Shown: positions 50,354 through 58,446 of the stretch, piece by piece
Layout: every line of letters starts with the position of its first letter
Numbering within the stretch: position 1 is the stretch's first letter
NCBI GenBank assembly: GCA_965238125.1
Contig: OZ250179.1
Coordinates: 5,890,001-5,954,000 of the forward strand
Length of the DNA: 64,000 nucleotides
From: UBA6623 sp965238125
Lineage (GTDB): Bacteria; Acidobacteriota; Terriglobia; Bryobacterales; UBA6623
Direction of reading: 5' to 3'
Program-made: the position numbers and the translations under genes
The notes under the pieces: generated by a model
Seen by the model: the letters and a program-made list of their open reading frames with translations, nothing else
What the model was told of the DNA's origin: nothing
The model's database searches: none

Positions 50354-53300
50354 TTGATAGGGGCCGGCGTTGCGGCAATGTCCAATGTCCGCACCGTAAC
50401 GAGTAATGATACCGGCGGCTTCACGGTGCCGTCGCTTCCGCCGTCCGTTTACTCGGTCTCGGCTGAATTGGCCGGCTTCAGCCAAGCGCTGCAAACCGGC
50501 GTGCAACTCGCTGTAAACCAGACGCTGCGCGTCGACCTCACCTTGAAAGTCGGTGAAGTAACGGAAATCGTCGAAGTCAGCGCCGCGGCGTTGCAGCTTC
50601 AGACGGATACTTCGACTGTCGCTTCGACCGTCGACAACAAAAAAGTAGTCGAGCTGCCCCTGAACGGCCGCAGCTTCACGCAGCTCACCATTCTGATGCC
50701 CGGCGCGGTTGCCGGCGCGGGTGCGCTGACCGCGTTTCAAACTTCCGGCACGGCAGTGTCGATCAGCGGTCTTCGCGCTGAAGCCAACAACTACACGCTG
50801 GACGGCGTCAACAACAACGAGAGCTTCTTCAAGACCTACGGCTTACAGCCCTCGATCGACGCGATCCGGGAATTCAAGATTCAGACGAACATCACTTCGT
50901 CCGAGTTCGGGACGGCCGCCGGCGCGAATGTCAACATCGTGACCAAGTCCGGCACCAACGAGATCCACGGGTCGGCGTTTGAATTTCTCCGCAACGACAA
51001 CTTAGACGCCGCGGAATTTTTCGCGAATCGTTCCGGAACGCCCAAGTCCGAGTTCCGGCAAAACCAGTTCGGCGGCACGGTCGGCGGCCCGATCGTCAAG
51101 AACAGGACCTTCTTCTTCTTTATGTATGAAGGTCAGCGCAGAAGCCGTGAATCGACTCTGCTGGGCGTCGTGCCCAGTTCGGCGATGTTCGGCGGCGACT
51201 TGTCGATGGATCACCAGGGCAATCCGGCGGGTGCGATTTTCGATCCGTACACGACGCGTGAGCTAGCCGACGGGAGCTTGGCGCGGGACCCGATCCCCAA
51301 TAACCAAATCCCTTCCAGCCGGTTTAACCAGTCGACCAAGCAGCTTCAGCAGACCTTGTGGTCGTCTCCCAATCTGCCCGGCCAGGCGTTGAACCTGATC
51401 AACACCAACGCCTCGCGGATCGACAACGACCAGTGGATGGCCAAAGTCGACCACCGCTTTGGCGACAGCAACATCCTCACGGGGCGATTTAACTTCAGCG
51501 ACTCGGTCAGTCCGCGTCCGACGAACCATCTCACGGTGGACAACTTGTTGGTCAACACCTTCACCAACATCATGATCAGCGATACCCACACGCTAAACCC
51601 GACGACGATCCTTGACATGAAGGTCTCCTATCACCGCAACAACCTTCAAATCGCCGACAGCGCGCCGGGCGGCAAGGAAGCTATCGCGTCGTTTATTACC
51701 GGCAACGGCATCCAGGGCATCCCGATCTTAAAGAGCGAAGCCGTGCCGCTGTTTCCACAGTGGGGCATCTCGGGGTACAACAGCCCCAGCCAGACGGGCT
51801 TTCCCTTTCCCGACGACAGCTACAGCGCCTATGCGAGCATCACCAAGATTGTCGGCAATCACAGCATCAAAGTCGGCTTCGAGTTCAAACACAACCGCAA
51901 CTTGGACGACGGGTTCTTTACCGGGAACATGACCTTCGACAAGAGGCCGACCGAAGATCCCCAGAATGCGGCCGCGACGGGTAACGCCGTTGCCTCTTAT
52001 CTGTTGGGTCTGCCGACCGTTGCCTTGCGGAACATCGGCGCCGGCACGACAGCCATCATGCGGAAGGAAGACTACAGTTTCTACTTCCAAGATGACTGGA
52101 GGGCCACCCCGAACCTGACGATCAACCTCGGCCTGCGTTACGACGTGATCGAGTGGATGAAACACCGCGATAATCTGCTGGCCTCGATCGATATCGGCAC
52201 GGGCGAATTTCTCTGGGATGGGGAGAACCCCATCACGGGTGAAGGCCCGAACGTGCGGCGTGGAATCATTGAGCCCGACAACAACAACTTCGCTCCCCGG
52301 GTCGGCCTGGCGTATCGCCTCGGTGACAAGTCGACCATTCGCGCCGGCTACGGCGTTTTCTACATGTCCAACTACCTCTGGGAAGCTCAGGGCGTGCGAG
52401 GGAACTGGCCGTTCGCGATTAGTGAGAACTTCTCGAACATTAATGACCGCTTCCCGGTCCACACCGTCGAGAATGCGTTTACGCCTGATCTGGACGTCAA
52501 GTTCGGCTCTCCCATCGCGCCCAATGCCCAACACATTGTCCCGCGCCACAACCGTACCAGTTACACGCAGCAGTGGAACCTGCACGTGCAGCGGCAGCTG
52601 ACGGAGGAGTTGATGGTCGAACTCGGCTATGTGGGCACGAGAGGCCTGAAGCTTTCGACCTTCTCGAACGTCAATACGGCCCTTCCGGGCCCCGGCGAAG
52701 TTCAGCCGCGCCGTCCGTTCCCGCAATATGGGCCTTTGAGCGAAATGGGGAACCAGTCCTCTTCGATCTATCACGGGCTGCAGTTCAAGATCGAGAAGCG
52801 CTTCTCCGACGGATTGTCTTTCCGCGCCAACTATGCCTTCGGAAAGACGATCGACGTTCTGGGGGCCGGTTTTTCCGCCAGCCAGACCGCCCAGAACCCG
52901 CACAATATTCTGGGTGACCGGGCATTGTCGGATCTCCACCGTGCCCATACCTTCACATTCGATTACGTTTGGCAGATTCCCTTCGGAAGAGGGAAAGCCT
53001 ACGGCTCCGGCATGAACAAGGCCGCGGACGCAATCCTCGGCGGCTGGCAGCTGACCGGAATCATGGTGGCCAACAGCGGCCCCGCCTTCAACACGAGCGT
53101 TCCGCGCGACATCGCGAACATCGGCGGGCGTGTCGGCGCCGAGAGACCGAACATCATTGGGGACCCGTTCTCGGGCGTTAGTGGAGGACCGGAACAGTAC
53201 ATCAATCTGGCGGCGTTCGGCGAGCCCGATCCCTTTACCTTCGGCACCTTGGGCCGTAACGCTCTACTCGCTTCGGGCCTGTTCCAGTTCGACATCGGGT

Positions 53301-53497
53301 TGTTTAAGAACTTCAAGGTCACCGAGCGCATCGGCGTTCAGTTCCGTTCGGAGTTCTTCAACGCATTCAACAACGTGAACTTCGGAAAACCCAACTCGAA
53401 CTTTGACGCCGGACCGGGCGTCTTCGGCTCGATCGGCGGGTTGGCGGCGGGGCAATTCGCGCGCCAGATCCAGTTCGGGTTGAAGATCCTGTTCTAA
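50354..53497 (+). CDS. TonB-dependent receptor (Oar-like), 5' end damaged
   Basis: The long frame encodes up to 1047 residues; ATG 50378 is the first plausible Met, and the frame is open back to about 50330. The N-terminus is the second half of a carboxypeptidase-regulatory-like domain (TSNDTGGFTVPSLPPSVYSV), with its first strands missing. A plug follows (ELPLNGRSFTQLTILMPGAV, NYTLDGVNNNESFFKTYGLQ, GANVNIVTKSGTNEIHGSAF), then a 22-strand-type barrel ending RQIQFGLKILF, where the final Phe suits outer-membrane insertion. Oar-like receptors import large substrates such as polymers. No signal peptide is in frame, so export, and thus function, is doubtful. Confidence 0.8.
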   Translation: MIGAGVAAMSNVRTVTSNDTGGFTVPSLPPSVYSVSAELAGFSQALQTGVQLAVNQTLRVDLTLKVGEVTEIVEVSAAALQLQTDTSTVASTVDNKKVVELPLNGRSFTQLTILMPGAVAGAGALTAFQTSGTAVSISGLRAEANNYTLDGVNNNESFFKTYGLQPSIDAIREFKIQTNITSSEFGTAAGANVNIVTKSGTNEIHGSAFEFLRNDNLDAAEFFANRSGTPKSEFRQNQFGGTVGGPIVKNRTFFFFMYEGQRRSRESTLLGVVPSSAMFGGDLSMDHQGNPAGAIFDPYTTRELADGSLARDPIPNNQIPSSRFNQSTKQLQQTLWSSPNLPGQALNLINTNASRIDNDQWMAKVDHRFGDSNILTGRFNFSDSVSPRPTNHLTVDNLLVNTFTNIMISDTHTLNPTTILDMKVSYHRNNLQIADSAPGGKEAIASFITGNGIQGIPILKSEAVPLFPQWGISGYNSPSQTGFPFPDDSYSAYASITKIVGNHSIKVGFEFKHNRNLDDGFFTGNMTFDKRPTEDPQNAAATGNAVASYLLGLPTVALRNIGAGTTAIMRKEDYSFYFQDDWRATPNLTINLGLRYDVIEWMKHRDNLLASIDIGTGEFLWDGENPITGEGPNVRRGIIEPDNNNFAPRVGLAYRLGDKSTIRAGYGVFYMSNYLWEAQGVRGNWPFAISENFSNINDRFPVHTVENAFTPDLDVKFGSPIAPNAQHIVPRHNRTSYTQQWNLHVQRQLTEELMVELGYVGTRGLKLSTFSNVNTALPGPGEVQPRRPFPQYGPLSEMGNQSSSIYHGLQFKIEKRFSDGLSFRANYAFGKTIDVLGAGFSASQTAQNPHNILGDRALSDLHRAHTFTFDYVWQIPFGRGKAYGSGMNKAADAILGGWQLTGIMVANSGPAFNTSVPRDIANIGGRVGAERPNIIGDPFSGVSGGPEQYINLAAFGEPDPFTFGTLGRNALLASGLFQFDIGLFKNFKVTERIGVQFRSEFFNAFNNVNFGKPNSNFDAGPGVFGSIGGLAAGQFARQIQFGLKILF

Positions 53498-53521
53498 CGT
53501 TTACAAGTGTTTGCAGAGCAG

Positions 53522-53551
53522 AGCCCTCGCCGCGTTGCGGCGGGGGCTTTT
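53522..53551 (+). terminator. Rho-independent terminator after the TonB receptor gene
   Basis: AGCCC-T-CGCCGC, loop GTT, GCGGCG-G-GGGCT, then TTTT: an 11-bp GC-rich stem followed by T's, 24 bp after the receptor stop. This is the clearest intrinsic terminator in the window. Confidence 0.8.
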
Positions 53552-53652
53552 GCTATTGGCGGGGAGTTCCAGACACGATTCATAACGCGGATACAGAGCC
53601 CCGAGCGCAAGCGAGGGGCCAAGCACACGTTAGGGGCTGTGAAAAAATCGCA

Positions 53653-53907
53653 AACTGAGCCGCGCACGTTAGTAAGCGGTATGCGATGCGTGGCCCAGAG
53701 GCCGCCGAGAGTGATGATGTTAAAGCAGCAACCCCAGGGCCTCTTCTTCGGTTGAACGACGCACTCCGGAGTGTCATGAGCGCCCACTGGAAAGCGCTAC
53801 TCGCGTACTGGACGCCTGCCCTTGGGCCCCGAGCACTGTGGTCCCGCCACTTTCCTTTGAGCGAACGGCCTTGTCGCATACCGCTTACTAACGTGCGCGG
53901 CTCAGTT
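53653..53907. repeat. MITE-like element with 33-bp perfect inverted repeats (R6)
   Basis: The left arm 53653-53685 begins AACTGAGCCGCGCACGTTAG. The right arm 53875-53907 is its exact reverse complement over all 33 bases. The 189 bp between them have no gene. The arms are R6 sequence, which also occurs singly at 37420, 42343 and 43825. Paired arms with a non-coding middle fit a miniature inverted-repeat element. The rest of 53552-54083 holds 'ccgagcgcaagcgaggggcc' inverted repeats and a further R6-like start, with nothing coding. Confidence 0.7.
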
Positions 53908-54083
53908 GGGGGGGGCCGGCTCGAAGCGTCGCGCATAATAGGGTAACCGGATGCGCCGGCGACCTGAAGTTTGTCGACCGGCCCCGGGCGTGGTGGTGAC
54001 GCCGCTGGGGGCTTTCGACCCGATGCCGGGCCTGTTCCAGCCCTGTTCAAGAGCTGGCGACCGGCACACTTCGGAAATAGCTG

Positions 54084-55637
54084 ATGGGTTCAAGCAAGAT
54101 GATGTCCGTGGCCGAGGCCGCCGCACTGGTTCCCGACGGCGTCACGGTGGGCGTGACCGGCGCCGGCGGCGGGTTGGTCGAGCCCGATACTCTGCTCGCC
54201 GCGATCGAAAAGCGTTTTCTCGAAACCGGGTCGCCGCGCAATCTGACCTTAGTGCACGCGCTGGGGTTGGGAGACCGCCAGGCCCGGGGGGTCAACCGTT
54301 TCGCCCATGAAGGGATGGTCAAGCGCGTGATCGGCGGGCACTGGGTTTGGTCGCCGCGGATGCAGCAACTGCCGCGCGACGAAAAGATCGAAGCCTATGT
54401 GTTTCCCGCCGGCGTGATCACGCAATTGATGCGCGAAATCGGGGCGGGCCGGCCGGGTTTGCTGACGCACGTGGGGCTCGATACGTTTGTCGATCCGAGG
54501 ATCGACGGCGGCAAGATGAACGCTCGGGCACGGGAAGATCTGGTCGAGCTGATGGCTGTCGACGGGCGGGAGTTGCTGCGTTACAAGCCGTTTCCAGTGG
54601 GGGCGGTTTGTATTCGGGGAAGCTTCGCCGACGCCGACGGCAATATCAGCTTTGATCAGGAGGGCGCCACCTTGGACGTTTTCTCGCTGGCGCCGGCGGC
54701 ACGCAACAGCGGCGGGAAGGTATTGGTGCAGGTTCGCGGCGAGGTGGCGCGAGGCGAGCTGCCGGCGCGATCGGTGCGGGTGCCCGGGGCTTTTGTCGAC
54801 GCCGTTGTTGTGGACCCGTCTCAGTCGCAAAGCTACGCGACGGTTTACGATCCGGCGCTTTCGGGCGAGAAGCCGGGCGAGCGGCACGAGACGGCTGAGC
54901 CCGAGCCCGACGCTCCCCGTGCGTTCAACGACAGGCAAGCAATTGCCCGCCGCGCCGCCGAGGAGCTGCGCGAAGGCGCGGTGATCAACTACGGTTTTGG
55001 GATTCCCGACGAGGTGGCGAAGCTCGTCGCGGCGCGCGGACATCTGGATCGTTATCGCCAAACGATCGAGCACGGAACCTACGGCGGCACGCTGCTCGAC
55101 GGCGCGCTCTTCGGCTATACGCGGAATCCGGAGGCCATCATCGACTCACCTTCGCAGTTTGATTTTTATAGCGGCGGGGGGCTTGATATCGCGTTTCTCG
55201 GCATGGGCGAGGTGGATGCGGCGGGCAACGTCAATGTCTCGCGGCTGGGCGGCGTGCCGGTCGGTCCGGGGGGGTTTATCGACATCGCGCAAAACGCTCG
55301 GAAAGTCGTTTTTTGCGGGACTTTCGAGGCCAAGGGTGCGCGCTTGGCTTGCGGCGACGGCCGGTTGACGATCGAGCGCCACGGGGAGGTCCGCAAGTTC
55401 GTGGACAAGGTCGGTCAAATTACCTTCAGCGGGGAGCATGCGCGGCGCACCGGCCAGGAGGTTGTCTACGTGACCGAGCGCGCGGTCTTTCGGTTGACCG
55501 CGGAGGGAGTGGCGCTCGCGGAGATCGCTCCGGGGGTGGATCTTGCTCGCGACGTTCTCGATCGGATGAGTTTTCGCCCGGTGATGAAACAAGAGCCGCG
55601 CGTGATGCCGGCGGAACATTTCACGGCGGCGTTGTGA
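54084..55637 (+). CDS. Fused alpha/beta CoA-transferase (acetate/3-oxoacid type)
   Basis: The 517-residue protein contains both halves of a family I CoA-transferase. The alpha half (residues 1-220) has VGVTGAGGGLVEPDTLLAAI, and the beta half (from about 290) starts RRAAEELREGAVINYGFGIP. The catalytic Glu region is RYRQTIEHGTYGGTLLDGAL, with the nucleophile Glu in 'IEHG'. Such enzymes move CoA between acetate, acetoacetate, succinate or hydroxyacids. An Ala/Pro-rich linker near residue 275 joins the halves. It precedes a broken Gfo/Idh gene, but no pathway partner is evident. Confidence 0.88.
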   Translation: MGSSKMMSVAEAAALVPDGVTVGVTGAGGGLVEPDTLLAAIEKRFLETGSPRNLTLVHALGLGDRQARGVNRFAHEGMVKRVIGGHWVWSPRMQQLPRDEKIEAYVFPAGVITQLMREIGAGRPGLLTHVGLDTFVDPRIDGGKMNARAREDLVELMAVDGRELLRYKPFPVGAVCIRGSFADADGNISFDQEGATLDVFSLAPAARNSGGKVLVQVRGEVARGELPARSVRVPGAFVDAVVVDPSQSQSYATVYDPALSGEKPGERHETAEPEPDAPRAFNDRQAIARRAAEELREGAVINYGFGIPDEVAKLVAARGHLDRYRQTIEHGTYGGTLLDGALFGYTRNPEAIIDSPSQFDFYSGGGLDIAFLGMGEVDAAGNVNVSRLGGVPVGPGGFIDIAQNARKVVFCGTFEAKGARLACGDGRLTIERHGEVRKFVDKVGQITFSGEHARRTGQEVVYVTERAVFRLTAEGVALAEIAPGVDLARDVLDRMSFRPVMKQEPRVMPAEHFTAAL

Positions 55638-55653
55638 CCGCCGGAGTTTTTGC

Positions 55654-56647
55654 GTGATGAGCGCCGGTTCTTCCCCCCTGCGTCTTGTACTGATCGGCGC
55701 CGGCGTCATTGGCGCCCGCCACGTCAAGCTGGTCGCGGCCGAGCCGGGTTGCGAGCTGGTGGCGCTGGCCGACCCTGCCCCCGCGGCGCGCGACGTTGCC
55801 GAGGCCGCCGGCATCGCTCACTACGCCGACTACGAAGAGATGCTCGATTGCGAGCGCCCGCAAGGGGCGATAGTCGCGGCGCCGACGCCGTTGCACGCTC
55901 CGATCGGGGAGGCTTGCGCCTGCCGCGCATCCACATGTTGATGGAAAAGCCGGTGACCGACACGGTGGAGGCCGGACACCGGCTGATCGCGGCGATCGAG
56001 CAACATGAGGTCCGGGTTCTGGTCGGGCATCATCGCCGCTTTGACCCCGCCGTGGAAGCGGCCCGCGAGATTCTCGAGAGCGGTGAAATCGGCCGGCTGG
56101 TCGCGATTTCCGGGATATGGGGGGTTCGCAAACCCGACCACTATTACGAGATGGATTGGCGGAGGCAACCCGGCGGCGGGCCGATCTTGATCAATTTGAT
56201 TCACGACATCGACATGATGCGGCTTTGGTGCGGCGAGGTCGAGAGCGCTTATGCGGAGACCGGCAACAGCGAGCGCGGTTTCGCGGTCGAGGACAGCGGG
56301 GCTTTGGTGTTGCGTTTTCGGAGTGGGGTGCGCGCGACGATCACATTCTCCGACGCCACGCCTTCGCCTTGGGGTTGGGAGAGGGCCAGTGGCGACAATC
56401 CGCACACCCCTGTGTCGGGCGAGAATTGCTATCGATTTTTCGGGACGGCGGCGTCTTTCGAGTTTTCGAACATTGTTTTGTGGCGCACACCGGAGGGGGC
56501 GGATGCGAGCTGGGAGCAGCCTATTCGAAAGGAAGCCCGGCCCCTGCCCGAGCGAGCCGCGTTGGCCGCCCAATTGCGGCATTGCTGGAGTCAGCGGGGC
56601 GGGGGAGGCCGGTGGAGCCGGGCTTTCGGTTGGGGGCGTCCGGCTAG
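55654..56647 (+). pseudogene. Gfo/Idh/MocA-family oxidoreductase broken by frameshifts
   Basis: The first frame (ATG 55654) gives LRLVLIGAGVIGARHVKLVA, the Rossmann start of a Gfo/Idh/MocA dehydrogenase, and ends at 55941. Homology continues in the -1 frame: IHMLMEKPVTDTVEAGHRLI, EKPV being the family motif, then VLVGHHRRFDPAVEAAREIL and GGGPILINLIHDIDMMRLWC with the catalytic-site His. A second frame change seems to occur near 56585 (LAAQLRH to LLESAGRGRPVEPGF), ending at TAG 56645-56647. Two frameshifts in 330 codons make a live enzyme unlikely. It follows the CoA-transferase by only 16 bp. Confidence 0.65.
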
Positions 56648-56814
56648 AGTCGTTGTTTGCGAACGGGACGACCCTGAGCGTCCAACTCGTAGTCGTTGTC
56701 TTCAAGGAACTCGTCGAGGGAGAGCGAACGTTCGCGTGCGCGCCGGATTGCGACACGGTAATCGGCTTCGTCCTCGTGATGAGGCGGGCCAAGAGGCTTG
56801 GACGTTTCGCTCAT
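56644..56814 (-). CDS. Small acidic protein of unknown function
   Basis: ATG 56814 gives 56 residues: MSETSKPLGPPHHEDEADYR, then VAIRRARERSLSLDEFLEDN and DYELDAQGRPVRKQRL. Regular alternation of charged helix residues and a DAQGRPVRK tail gives it the look of a real small protein. Such helices resemble small antitoxin-like or regulator tails, but I recognise no family. It converges with the broken Gfo/Idh gene by 4 bp. The longer frame to 56919 is repeat-derived. Confidence 0.45.
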   Translation of the reverse strand: MSETSKPLGPPHHEDEADYRVAIRRARERSLSLDEFLEDNDYELDAQGRPVRKQRL

Positions 56815-57144
56815 GTCTTTCTTATCGTACGGCATGTGTCGACATGAATGTGAGGGCGAGTAGAACCGCAACACATGTCGCCACGAATGCCGACACGGCA
56901 CGCTGAAAGCGTGCGCCACGTCGTGTCAAGTCGAGCACATCCTCCCGTGACCCATCGAATCTTTATCACGTGGGCCGGTGATGGGCAGGTCTGGAGACCT
57001 GCCCCACTGTGCGCGGCACGGCCGGAGACGCGGAGATCCCGGGCTGATCGGTTGGCCCGCGCGGGGCTGTGCTTGGTCTCCTTTATTTGTGTCGCGTATC
57101 TGAGCGGCACCAGTAGCGGTCGCCAGCCGGCCACGGGCTGAAGA
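56815..57144. repeat. Repeat-bearing spacer (R4 and R2 copies)
   Basis: R4 is at about 56871-56923 ('catgtcgccacgaatgccgacacggcacgctgaaagcgtgcgccacgtcgtg'), with a looser relative at 56835 ('catgtgtcgacatgaatg'). R2 is at 56984-57009 (GGGCAGGTCTGGAGACCTGC with 'cccact'). The remaining sequence contains no gene. 'gagcggcaccagtagcggtcgccag' at about 57100 is a degenerate relative of R3. Confidence 0.55.
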
Positions 57145-58122
57145 TCAGGGCAAGAAAGATTCCAGGGGCACAAGCGGAGGCGGCTCGGGCAGGGTGTCGA
57201 ACGGCGTCTCGGCGTAGAACAACGTACCCGCGGCGGGGGCTCGGGCACGGGTTTCCTCGTCCATGCCCTCGACGGCGGTCGTGAAAATCACACAGACTTT
57301 GCCCTCCAGCTCGACGAACTCCGGACAGGTGACGCGCGGCGAGCCGGGAACGATCCATTCGGAAAGCACCTCGCCGTCGGAGAGCCGGAACTCTTGTGCC
57401 AGCCCCCGGTCAATCGCGCGCGAATCATAAAACGCCACGACAATGCTCGAACCGTCGGCGGTGTGCCGCAGCCCGTCGGGGAATGCCGCCATCGAATCGG
57501 GCTCGACAACGAGCGAGCTTTCGATCGGCTTGGTGAAATCGCGGTCAAAACGATATCGCGTGATGGTCTTGGGGTCGGAATCGATGTCGATGATTGTCGG
57601 ACCGTCGGGGCCGGGTTGAAAGAACTTTCCGTTCGAGCAAATTTGTTTGCCGACAAGCTCGATCATCCGCCGCGTCTCACAATCGAAGCGGTACAGGGCG
57701 GCGATCGTCTGGTTGAACTCAACGTGTTTGGTGCCGAACAAGAGGCCGCCGGGGATCGGGATGCCGTCGTTGATGAGGACGCGCTCGTCGTCGGTGACAT
57801 GGATGCCGGTTTCAGAAACCTCGCCGCTCCCTAGGTCGAGCAGCACAAGCCGACGGTCGATGCCGACGACGACGAGGCCCTCGCGGGTGGTTTCGGCAAG
57901 GAAGCCCGGACTGCCGGGCAGGTCGAAAGTTTGGTTCTCGCGCGTCTCGAGATCAAGAACATTGAGGCTGCCGCGGGGGTTGTCGGCGCCGTGCTGGATG
58001 GCGACCCAGCCGAGCAGCGGGCGAGGGGCCCCGAAGTTTTGAAGAACCCGGGGGCCTTCGGGGAGGAAGCGCAGGGCTTCGGTCTGGGGATCGAAGAGAG
58101 GGCGGCAGGTGTAGGAGCGCAT
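57145..58122 (-). CDS. SMP-30/gluconolactonase-like protein
   Basis: The 325-residue protein has the six-blade propeller plan of the SMP-30/LRE family. LPGSPGFLAETTREGLVVVG, VLINDGIPIPGGLLFGTKHV (metal-binding Asn-Asp-Gly) and GKQICSNGKFFQPGPDGPTI (Ser-Asn-Gly strand) match typical blade ends. The conserved metal-site acid may be Asp in IIDIDSDPKTITRYRFD. Family members hydrolyse lactones or phosphoesters using a divalent metal. There is no signal peptide. It is divergent from the E1 genes. Confidence 0.78.
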   Translation of the reverse strand: MRSYTCRPLFDPQTEALRFLPEGPRVLQNFGAPRPLLGWVAIQHGADNPRGSLNVLDLETRENQTFDLPGSPGFLAETTREGLVVVGIDRRLVLLDLGSGEVSETGIHVTDDERVLINDGIPIPGGLLFGTKHVEFNQTIAALYRFDCETRRMIELVGKQICSNGKFFQPGPDGPTIIDIDSDPKTITRYRFDRDFTKPIESSLVVEPDSMAAFPDGLRHTADGSSIVVAFYDSRAIDRGLAQEFRLSDGEVLSEWIVPGSPRVTCPEFVELEGKVCVIFTTAVEGMDEETRARAPAAGTLFYAETPFDTLPEPPPLVPLESFLP

Positions 58123-58446
58123 AGAAGGATTAGTGTACGGGGTAGGGGGAAGCGCGCGTTTCGAGGGGGGTGCGGGGATGGGCTGGTTCTCCGGGGGACC
58201 GGCTGAGAGCCGGTCCCGACTGTTGGGCTAGGACCGGCACGAGTGCCGGTCGCTACTGGAGTGCCAGGGGCTACCGGGGGTGGCGGTCGCTCCCAAGGAA
58301 TGCCGACCGCTCCCTTTCTTTTGCGAAAAGAGAATTTACCTGCGAAAGCAGCTTGCTTTCCCTTGACAGCCTTTGCCGGTGGGCGTAGGCTGGTTGGACG
58401 GATAGCTCCGGGCCGTTGTTTTCGACGGCGGGGAGGATGGAGACTT
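58123..58446. other. Spacer with R3 copies before the E1 genes
   Basis: R3 is at 58232-58256 (GACCGGCACGAGTGCCGGTC plus 'gctac'), after 'gaccggctgagagccggtc' (about 58199-58217), another stem. The E1-alpha ribosome-binding site is 'ggggaggatgg' (58430-58440) ahead of ATG 58447. A candidate -35/-10 pair lies at 'cttgacagcctttgccggtgggcgtaggctgg' (58361-58392): TTGACA is a perfect -35, with 'taggct' 16-17 bp later as a weak -10. This promoter would serve the E1 pair. Confidence 0.55.

Noticed and set aside
51728..52948. A 406-codon minus-strand frame opposite the TonB receptor
   Set aside because: Shadow of the receptor barrel; Arg/Val/Gly-rich and without motifs.
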